DNA of 12,228 bases from Flavobacteriales bacterium UBA2619 (GTDB lineage: Bacteria > Bacteroidota > Bacteroidia > Flavobacteriales_D > Sanyastnellaceae). This document shows, in pieces, positions 6,493 to 12,228 of this stretch. The DNA lies in NCBI GenBank assembly GCA_002339135.1, contig DDJR01000037.1:1-12228 (forward strand), given 5' to 3'. The notes under the pieces were generated by a model. It was not told where the DNA came from. It searched no databases and saw only the letters and a list, made by a program, of their open reading frames with translations. The first letter of the stretch is position 1, and each line of letters starts with the position of its first letter. The position numbers were made by a program, and so were the translations under genes.

Positions 6493-7936
6493 GAAGATTC
6501 AAATTAAGGGTTGACCCCGATGTGATTGTAAACGTTGATTGAATAGAATATTTAGAAGACCTCGCCCTACGAGCTCTGAAAATGACAGTGTAATTTCCAG
6601 GTTGCAGTGTATAGCGTCCAGATGGGTTTCCAACTGGAAGTTGAACAATGTGTTCTAGTGTATTTGCGTCTACAATACTTCCATATCCAGAAGCATTTGA
6701 TTGCAACATCAAACTTCCAGGCGACGCAATTGTAATTTTCGTGTTCGAAAGTGCATCTAGAACAACATCATGAACATATGTTCGGGGAACAGTGTGAAAA
6801 ACAAGATCGTACGTACCTGTTAGAATTGTTGCACTTTCACCTATTCCAACTGAATAAAAGGATTTGCATTCACCACTTTCATGCAAGTCAACAGCCAAAT
6901 GCTGATATGCATTGCGTTTTGCGTTAGGGAATTGTGGACTTATTACACCCTGAGACATGTCAGGTACACTAATGATGTTGTGTCTTCCTGGTGCAAGCTG
7001 AACAGAATCCATGCCTCTGTTAGGAAGAGAATGCAACCTCAACGAGTATGTAGGGATGGGGTCAAGGTAGAAAGTGTCTGTGAGGTTGTTGTAGCTTAAT
7101 GTATGCACCACTTGCGGATGGTGCGTGCCTGATCTGAGGTCTGTAAATGTCATAGGGACATCTGTGATTGTTGGATTTCCATCTGCATCTAGAAGCCTGA
7201 CTTCCACAGTTGTATTGTGAAGAGCCTGCTCTAAAACCAACTCCAAAACAGTTTCAAAAACATCCGGATTTGTGGCATCGTAGAAGTTTCCTACGCATCG
7301 AAGAGATTCCTTGTGTTGTTCGTCTATTCCGATTCCGATGATAAAGGGCTTCACCACAATTCCTTTTGCCTGAAGCATTCTGCTCACCGCACAGGGGTCT
7401 TCATCACATGCCTCAATCCCATCGGTAATCAGGATGATGATATTTCTTCCGGGCTCAGATGGGAAGTCCCCGGCAGCTTTCTCTAACGATCTGGCAATGG
7501 GTGTTGTTCCTTGCGCTTGAAGTCGACCAAGTTCTTGTTTAACAATGAGGTTTGTGCCTTTTTTAATTGGAACAATAAGTTCAGTGTCATCACAATCTTG
7601 TTGGCCTTCAATGTGCTTGGTGCCGTGCCCATATGCTCTGAGACCAAGCTCAAGATCAGCAGTTCCATACAAAGTCTCTAATGATTGAGACAGCAATTTA
7701 GTGGCAAGCACGATTTTTCTTTCTCCACTCCAGTAAGCATTCATGCTATTGGAAGCATCAAAAACGAAAAGGATTCTTGTTGGACCAACATCGCTGTCGT
7801 CGCTTCCTTGTGATGATTCGTAAGTCAGAGTCGCTGTTGAAATTTGGGCAGCGACTGGAGGGTATGATGAAAGTGAGAATATCGCAAAAGCGAAAAAACT
7901 CACAAAATAAAAGGGGGTTGTTGGTTTCTGAAGCAC
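6485..7936 (-). CDS. Exported von Willebrand factor A domain protein
   Basis: A 483 aa protein with a Sec signal peptide (1-30, hydrophobic 9-23, likely cleaved after PPVAA) and a VWA domain (about 53-235). The metal-ion-dependent adhesion site is complete: DASNS (60-64), a Thr at 144/145 in QGTTPIARSL, and the Asp in LITDG (D172). This is a potentially metal- and ligand-binding domain acting outside the cytoplasm. Four cysteines in the VWA part (114, 177, 182, 214) could form disulfides. After about residue 240 comes a beta-rich region with three degenerate repeats near 297-327, 376-406 and 449-479, ending without a sorting domain. The start is GTG at 7936, four bases after the stop of the transketolase N-terminal gene; no later Met precedes the signal peptide. 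Its 3' end overlaps the transketolase C-terminal gene. Ligand and role are unknown. Confidence 0.88.
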   Translation of the reverse strand: MLQKPTTPFYFVSFFAFAIFSLSSYPPVAAQISTATLTYESSQGSDDSDVGPTRILFVFDASNSMNAYWSGERKIVLATKLLSQSLETLYGTADLELGLRAYGHGTKHIEGQQDCDDTELIVPIKKGTNLIVKQELGRLQAQGTTPIARSLEKAAGDFPSEPGRNIIILITDGIEACDEDPCAVSRMLQAKGIVVKPFIIGIGIDEQHKESLRCVGNFYDATNPDVFETVLELVLEQALHNTTVEVRLLDADGNPTITDVPMTFTDLRSGTHHPQVVHTLSYNNLTDTFYLDPIPTYSLRLHSLPNRGMDSVQLAPGRHNIISVPDMSQGVISPQFPNAKRNAYQHLAVDLHESGECKSFYSVGIGESATILTGTYDLVFHTVPRTYVHDVVLDALSNTKITIASPGSLMLQSNASGYGSIVDANTLEHIVQLPVGNPSGRYTLQPGNYTVIFRARRARSSKYSIQSTFTITSGSTLNLNLHD

Positions 7937-7940
7937 TTGT

Positions 7941-8783
7941 TTAGTAATCTCCTAACGTCTCTTCAAGCTGTGAAAGTGCATCAGCGAGTTGGGCATCATT
8001 GGGAGCTATGCCATGCCATTTGTGTGTTCCTTCCATAAAGTCAACACCCTTTCCCATTTCTGTTTTCATGAGCACGATATTAGGTACTCCAGATCCTGAA
8101 TGTGATTTGGCCTCTGCAATCACTCTTCCAAGTTCATCCAAATCGTGGCCATCGCATTTTAGGACTCTCCAGCCAAATGCGGACCACTTTGCACCCAAGT
8201 CAGTTAATGAAAGTACGTCGTCGGTTGAACCATCAATTTGTTGGCCATTGCAATCGACAAAGCTGATAATGTTGTCGATTTTGTTATGCGCAGCATACAT
8301 CGCAGCTTCCCAAATTTGACCTTCTTGCAATTCGCCATCTCCATGAAGTGTGTATACCCAAGTGTTTTCTCCAGCTAGCTTCTTCGTTGTAGCTGCTCCG
8401 ATTCCCACACTTAATCCTTGACCCAAAGACCCAGATGCAATTCTGATTCCAGGCAATTTCTCTTCAGTGGCCGGATGCCCTTGAAGTCTAGAATTTAGTT
8501 TTCGAAATGTTGCCAACTCTTTTGTGGGAAAAAAACCTCTGCGAGAAAGTACACTGTACCAAACTGGGGAGATGTGTCCATTTGATAAAAAGAACAGATC
8601 TTCATTTTTTCCATCCATGGTGAAATTTTCAGCGTCGAGATGCATCTCGTCAAAATACAGCTTCACAAGAAGTTCAACACAACCCAGAGAACCGCCTGGA
8701 TGGCCTGACGATACTGCATGGACCATGCGAACGATGTCGCGTCTAACTTGGGAACAAATTTCGGGTGTGGCTTGTGTGCTCAT
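7941..8783 (-). CDS. Transketolase, N-terminal (thiamine diphosphate-binding) subunit
   Basis: First half of a split transketolase, 280 aa, expected to pair with the subunit encoded at 5530-6492 to form the complete enzyme. It has SSGHPGGSLG (25-34), LSNGH (66-70), QGHPA (101-105), the GSLGQGLSVGIGAA helix start (118-131), and the diphosphate/metal-binding motif from GDG (148-150) to the Asn in DCNGQQIDG (N179). The three conserved histidines (28, 70, 103) fit cofactor and substrate binding. The ATG at 8783 lies just ahead of the conserved first helix, so the start is secure. It is the first gene of a three-gene minus-strand cluster, divergent from ychF across 137 bases. A separate VWA gene, not the partner subunit, follows directly. 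Confidence 0.94.
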   Translation of the reverse strand: MSTQATPEICSQVRRDIVRMVHAVSSGHPGGSLGCVELLVKLYFDEMHLDAENFTMDGKNEDLFFLSNGHISPVWYSVLSRRGFFPTKELATFRKLNSRLQGHPATEEKLPGIRIASGSLGQGLSVGIGAATTKKLAGENTWVYTLHGDGELQEGQIWEAAMYAAHNKIDNIISFVDCNGQQIDGSTDDVLSLTDLGAKWSAFGWRVLKCDGHDLDELGRVIAEAKSHSGSGVPNIVLMKTEMGKGVDFMEGTHKWHGIAPNDAQLADALSQLEETLGDY

Positions 8784-8861
8784 GATTATATTTGACTTGC
8801 TTTTGCTTGCTTGGTAAAAGTACCTACTCTAAGATTCTAATCCTTAAATTGTGGATAAAGT

Positions 8862-8897
8862 TTTGTAAGTCGTTGGGCGGTTAATTTTCTACATTTG
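8862..8897 (+). promoter_or_regulatory. Probable -7 element of the ychF promoter
   Basis: TACATTTG at 8890-8897 is an exact match to the Bacteroidota -7 consensus TAnnTTTG and lies 23 bases before the ychF ATG, leaving a short leader. The nearest upstream TTTG (8862-8865) is 24 bases away instead of the preferred 19, so the -33 part is poor. The rest of the 137-base divergent region should also hold the promoter of the transketolase cluster; only a weak TACTTTTA is visible on the minus strand there. Confidence 0.4.
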
Positions 8898-8920
8898 CAT
8901 TCCTTAAAAAGATTACAATC

Positions 8921-10018
8921 ATGGCTCTTCAATGTGGTATCGTAGGACTTCCTAATGTAGGTAAGTCAACACTCTTTAATTGTCTTTCAAATGCAAAGGC
9001 ACAAAGTGCCAATTTCCCGTTCTGTACGATCGAGCCCAACATAGGGATTATTTCAGTTCCTGATCCCAGATTAAACAAACTGGCTGAGTTGGTCCAGCCA
9101 CAAAACGTGCTGCCAACAACTGTTGAAATTGTGGATATTGCAGGTCTTGTTAAAGGTGCTAGCAAAGGGGAGGGGCTCGGCAACAAGTTTTTAGGCAACA
9201 TCAGGACTACTGATGCGATTCTTCATGTTCTAAGATGTTTCGACGATGACAACATTACTCATGTTGACGGTTCCGTTGACCCCATTCGCGATAAAGAAGT
9301 GATTGACATGGAGCTCCAATTAAAGGATCTTGAAAGTGTTGTCGCTAAACGCGACAAGATTAGCAAAGCAGCTCGGACAGGAGATAAAGTAGCCATCAAA
9401 GAACTTGTGTTTTTTGACCGACTTAAAGAATTGCTTCTCACAGGTGAAAATGCACGTAAACTTGAACTTGAAGAAGCAGAAGTTTTAATGATGAAGGAAT
9501 TGCAACTTTTAACTTCCAAGCCTGTCTTGTATGTTTGCAACGTAGACGAAGCTAGTGTTGTTGATGGCAATAAATATGTAGATGATGTCAAGAAAATGGC
9601 GGAATCTGAGGGAGCAAGAGTCTTGATTATTGGGGCATCTATAGAGTCGGACATTGCAGAATTTGACGATTTAGAAGAAAGATCTATGTTTCTGCAAGAT
9701 TTAGGATTGCAGGAAGCCGGAGTTGCAAAACTCATCCGAACTGCATATGAGCTTTTGGACCTTCACACATACTTCACTGCTGGTGAAAAAGAAGTCAGAG
9801 CTTGGACGGTGCTTAAGGGCGCAAAAGCTCCTGAAGCTGCCGGAGTTATTCATACAGATTTTGAAAAGGGATTTATCCGTGCAGAGGTGATGGCTTATGC
9901 TGATTTCGTTGAATATGGGTCAGAAAATGCAGTTAAAGAAGCTGGGAAATTGGCCGTCGAGGGAAAGGAATATGTTGTGAAGGATGGAGACATCATGCAT
10001 TTCCGATTCAATGTATAA
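8921..10018 (+). CDS. ychF: Redox-regulated ATPase YchF (Obg-like)
   Basis: Universally conserved P-loop NTPase of the TRAFAC/Obg class, ribosome-associated and implicated in translation and stress responses. The 365 aa protein has the P-loop GLPNVGKST (9-17), the G3 motif DIAGLVKGAS (72-81), a helical insertion (about 130-195) and NVDE (207-210) where GTPases carry NKxD. The changed G4 motif explains the ATP preference known for this family. The C-terminal TGS domain (about 280-365) is intact, with YFTAGEKEVRAW and the final DGDIMHFRFNV. The ATG at 8921 is followed at once by the first beta strand. The start of the next gene is embedded in its last codons. Assignment is secure. Confidence 0.97.
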   Translation: MALQCGIVGLPNVGKSTLFNCLSNAKAQSANFPFCTIEPNIGIISVPDPRLNKLAELVQPQNVLPTTVEIVDIAGLVKGASKGEGLGNKFLGNIRTTDAILHVLRCFDDDNITHVDGSVDPIRDKEVIDMELQLKDLESVVAKRDKISKAARTGDKVAIKELVFFDRLKELLLTGENARKLELEEAEVLMMKELQLLTSKPVLYVCNVDEASVVDGNKYVDDVKKMAESEGARVLIIGASIESDIAEFDDLEERSMFLQDLGLQEAGVAKLIRTAYELLDLHTYFTAGEKEVRAWTVLKGAKAPEAAGVIHTDFEKGFIRAEVMAYADFVEYGSENAVKEAGKLAVEGKEYVVKDGDIMHFRFNV

Positions 10019-10439
10019 ACTGTTCTTATCCATCTGTTTTTACTTGGGGGCTTCTAGCCTTTTTTCTCAAATCCAAGTGCCAGGTATGCCATTGCAAGTG
10101 GCAGCTACAATGTTGGCGCAACAGCAGGCTTGGAATCATGGTGATTTGGAGGGATTTATGGTGGGTTATTACCATTCCGACAGTTTGTTGTTTGTGGGGT
10201 CAAGTGGAGTTACAACTGGGTATGATTCAACTTTAAGTCGTTATGAAATGGGTTACCCAAACCGTGAGTCGATGGGGCATCTTACGTTTACCAACAGAAG
10301 TTGGACTCCACTTTGCGAGAGCTCTGCACTCGTTATAGGTTCATGGAAGTTAAATTCAACTACAGGAGGAATGTACACTCTTGTTTGGAAAGAAATAGAT
10401 GGGGATTGGGTCATCGTGGCTGATCACTCTAGCGACTAA
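10011..10439 (+). CDS. Exported NTF2-like (DUF4440/SnoaL-type) protein
   Basis: Small protein of 142 aa with a Sec signal peptide (MYKLFLSICFYLGASSLFS, then Q20 at the likely mature end) and a cone-shaped alpha/beta-barrel domain of the NTF2-like superfamily. Typical marks are QQQAWNHGDLEGFM (about 37-50), SLLFVGSSG, a tryptophan-rich central sheet, GSWKL, and the closing WKEIDGDWVIVADHSS. Such domains bind small molecules or form dimers; some are enzymes, but no catalytic set can be assigned here. The ATG at 10011 lies within the last codons of ychF (8-base overlap). An earlier in-frame ATG at 9984 would bury the signal peptide behind nine residues and is rejected. The rhomboid gene follows after three bases. 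Substrate and role are unknown. Confidence 0.8.
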   Translation: MYKLFLSICFYLGASSLFSQIQVPGMPLQVAATMLAQQQAWNHGDLEGFMVGYYHSDSLLFVGSSGVTTGYDSTLSRYEMGYPNRESMGHLTFTNRSWTPLCESSALVIGSWKLNSTTGGMYTLVWKEIDGDWVIVADHSSD

Positions 10440-10442
10440 GCC

Positions 10443-11027
10443 ATGTTGTTTTTCATCTTAGCAGCAACAGTTGGAGCATCTCTTTACGCGATGAAGCGAC
10501 CTGTCATCTTAGATAAGCTGATGCTTATTCCATACAATGTGAACTACTTCAAGGAATACTACAGAGTGTTAAGTCACGGTTTTATTCATGCTGACGGCAC
10601 TCATTTGTTTTTTAACATGTTCGTTCTTTGGGAGTTTGGACGAACTGTCGAAACTGAGGTTGGTGATTCTTTTCCTGTTTTGTATTTCGGGGCTCTGTTA
10701 GTTGCAGCAATCCCAGCTTTATCGAAGCATAAAGACAATGTCAATTATCGATCACTTGGCGCATCAGGAGCTGTGAGTGCAATTTTAATGGCTTTTATTG
10801 TCGCACATCCAACGCACACACTTTTGCTCTTTTTTGTGATACCAGTGCCAGCGATTTTAGCGGGTGTTCTCTTCTTTTTATACGAAAATCACATGCAAAA
10901 GACTGGTGGCACCGGCATTGCCCATGACGCTCATATTTATGGAGCTGTGTATGGACTTTTGTTTAGTGTGGTAAGAGATCCAGGGTCGATCTCTAGAATG
11001 TTTTCAGCAATTAGTCAACTATTCTAA
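10443..11027 (+). CDS. Rhomboid family intramembrane serine protease
   Basis: Six-segment membrane protein of 194 aa with hydrophobic stretches near 1-16, 52-64, 76-92, 106-121, 124-147 and 164-176. The catalytic dyad is present: S108 in GASGA and H164 in the last segment (DAHIYGAVYG). The conserved HGFIHADGTHLFFNMF segment (45-60) with N58 forms the oxyanion region, and WEFGR follows. It should cleave transmembrane substrates within the inner membrane; none is identifiable here. It has no extra N- or C-terminal domain. The gene begins three bases after the NTF2-like stop, so it is the last member of the ychF cluster, and its 3' end overlaps the opposing FtsB-like gene by 17 bp. Confidence 0.92.
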   Translation: MLFFILAATVGASLYAMKRPVILDKLMLIPYNVNYFKEYYRVLSHGFIHADGTHLFFNMFVLWEFGRTVETEVGDSFPVLYFGALLVAAIPALSKHKDNVNYRSLGASGAVSAILMAFIVAHPTHTLLLFFVIPVPAILAGVLFFLYENHMQKTGGTGIAHDAHIYGAVYGLLFSVVRDPGSISRMFSAISQLF

Positions 11028-11340
11028 AGACTTCTTCATCGGCACGCTTCATAAAGTATCTCTCACGTGCAACTCTCTCGAGAATTGCTGGGTTCTTCTC
11101 TATCTCCTCAAGTTTCAGTCTCAACTCTTTGTTTTTTAGATTCGTTACTTTCACCTCATCTCTCATTTCTTGAAGTTTTGACTGCTCTTTAGCAATAAAA
11201 AACAAATCGACATCACTAATAAACATCACCCAGAACAAGCCAATCAGAGCTGTTGCAGAGTATCTGTTTCGAAGTATACTCAGACCTATTTGAGATATTT
11301 TTCGTAGAACAGGATATTTAGAACGAGAATTTTCCATCAT
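11011..11340 (-). CDS. DivIC/FtsB-type septum formation initiator
   Basis: Bitopic division protein of 109 aa: a short basic cytoplasmic N-terminus (1-27), one membrane segment (about 29-49), a charged coiled coil (about 51-85) and the family's C-terminal block ARERYFMKRADEEVF (91-105). Members bridge the FtsL and FtsQ-type proteins at the septum and help activate septal peptidoglycan synthesis. The protein begins MM (ATG codons at 11340 and 11337); either could be used. It is 12 bases downstream of clpC on the same strand and probably co-transcribed with it. The stop region lies inside the end of the rhomboid gene on the other strand. Family assignment rests on architecture and the C-terminal motif. 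Confidence 0.85.
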   Translation of the reverse strand: MMENSRSKYPVLRKISQIGLSILRNRYSATALIGLFWVMFISDVDLFFIAKEQSKLQEMRDEVKVTNLKNKELRLKLEEIEKNPAILERVARERYFMKRADEEVFRIVD

Positions 11341-11352
11341 TTATAAAAACTT

Positions 11353-12228
11353 TTAAGAACCCTCTTTGTCATCTTTTTTTGATGTTGGTTTCTTTTTGGT
11401 GGATTTCTTAGGCTTCGTTGCTTTTGCCTTCAAATCGGTGTCTTTTTTTTCATCCAATGCTTCTCCTGCACCTTGAGGCATTTCAAGAACTCCACCCTTT
11501 ACAACAGCAATGGTTAGATTGTCATCTCCTTTTGTGTAAACAGCAGTGAGCAAGTCTCCTTCCTGAACAGCTGAGTTAATGATTTCTTCAGCAAATGGAT
11601 CTTCAAGATGTTTTTGAATCGCTCTTTTTAGAGGACGCGCTCCATATTTCTCATCATATCCCTTGTTGACGATGTAGTCTTTTGCTTCATCAGAGACTTT
11701 AAGCCCATATCCCAAATCTTTAATTCGATTGCTAAGCGCATCCAACTCAATGTCAATAATCTTGTGAATGTGTTCACGTTTAAGTGACTTAAATAACACC
11801 ACATCGTCAATCCTGTTTAAGAACTCAGGGGCAAATGCTCTTTTCAAAGCTTTTTGAATAATCCCAGCTCTGTTTTCTTCTTCATTTTTCTCACGTGCAG
11901 ATGTGTTAAATCCAACACCTGTTCCAAACTCAGCCAATTGTCTAGCTCCAATGTTAGACGTGAGTATCATTACAGTATTTCTAAAATCAATCTTTCTGCC
12001 CAAACTATCTGTCATTACTCCATAATCAAGTGCTTGAAGAAGGAGGTTAAATACATCTGGATGGGCCTTCTCAATTTCGTCTAAAAGCACAATAGAGTAG
12101 GGGCGGCGGCGGACTTTTTCAGTAAGTTGACCACCCTCTTCATATCCGACGTATCCAGGAGGTGCTCCGATTAATCTTGTGACAGCAAACTTCTCCATGT
12201 ATTCACTCATGTCAATTCTGATCAGCGC
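11353..12228 (-). CDS. clpC: ATP-dependent Clp protease ATPase subunit ClpC, C-terminal part (5' end beyond the window)
   Basis: Last 291 residues of a Hsp100 unfoldase; the frame is open to the window edge, so the true start lies outside. It covers most of the second AAA+ module: IRIDMSEYMEK, pore loop GYVGYEEGG (around 26-33), Walker B IVLLDEIEKAH (46-56), sensor 1 TSNIGA (90-95), arginine finger FLNRID (136-141) and sensor 2 GARPLKRAI (196-204). A VGF tripeptide (105-107, bases 11908-11916) in the expected surface loop matches the ClpP-docking loop of ClpA/ClpC proteins and distinguishes it from ClpB. The enzyme feeds unfolded proteins to ClpP. The C-terminus ends in a lysine-rich, probably disordered tail. 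An internal ATG at 12210 is not the start. Confidence 0.94.
   Translation of the reverse strand, partial: ALIRIDMSEYMEKFAVTRLIGAPPGYVGYEEGGQLTEKVRRRPYSIVLLDEIEKAHPDVFNLLLQALDYGVMTDSLGRKIDFRNTVMILTSNIGARQLAEFGTGVGFNTSAREKNEEENRAGIIQKALKRAFAPEFLNRIDDVVLFKSLKREHIHKIIDIELDALSNRIKDLGYGLKVSDEAKDYIVNKGYDEKYGARPLKRAIQKHLEDPFAEEIINSAVQEGDLLTAVYTKGDDNLTIAVVKGGVLEMPQGAGEALDEKKDTDLKAKATKPKKSTKKKPTSKKDDKEGS

Noticed and set aside
7999..8319. Open frame of 106 codons on the plus strand inside the transketolase N-terminal gene
   Set aside because: It is antisense to a conserved enzyme, with no domain or start signal; a shadow frame.
9259..9735. Long serine-rich open frame (158 codons) on the minus strand inside ychF
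   Set aside because: It is antisense to a strongly conserved gene, has low-complexity composition and shows no recognisable domain; it is a shadow frame.

Overview
The window is a gene-dense (about 95% coding), AT-rich stretch of what looks like a Bacteroidota chromosome, most likely Flavobacteriales or a close relative. The evidence is the DUF6913-dapA pair, transketolase split into two polypeptides, a LPP20-type lipoprotein, a small DivIC/FtsB-like protein, ClpC, few Shine-Dalgarno sequences, and TAnnTTTG-like promoter boxes. I see no IS element, prophage, CRISPR array, tRNA or rRNA. The content is mainly housekeeping, and no gap between genes reaches 300 bases.

Layout. (1) 15-1657, plus strand: ribonuclease Z (rnz), then an orphan LuxR-type response regulator. 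(2) 1791-3394, plus: branched-chain aminotransferase (ilvE) overlapping methionine sulfoxide reductase A (msrA) by one base. (3) 3402-3938, minus: LPP20-like exported protein, tail-to-tail with msrA, with a small hairpin at the junction. (4) 4015-5476, plus: DUF6913 protein one base ahead of dapA (lysine/diaminopimelate pathway). (5) 8783 down to 5530, minus: transketolase N-terminal subunit, then an exported von Willebrand A (VWA) protein, then transketolase C-terminal subunit, tightly packed. (6) 8921-11027, plus: ychF ATPase, exported NTF2/DUF4440-like protein, rhomboid protease. (7) 12228 down to 11011, minus: 3' part of clpC (runs off the window end), then a DivIC/FtsB-like division protein whose 3' end overlaps the rhomboid gene by 17 bp.

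Functional threads: amino-acid metabolism (ilvE, dapA), central carbon metabolism (two-subunit transketolase), RNA maturation (rnz), protein quality and repair (msrA, clpC, rhomboid), translation-associated ATPase (ychF) and cell division (FtsB-like).

The feature most deserving follow-up is the secreted VWA gene lodged between the two halves of transketolase. It has a 4-base gap on one side and an 8-base overlap on the other, so expression of one enzyme's two subunits appears tied to an exported adhesion-type protein. Whether this order is conserved cannot be judged from the window alone.
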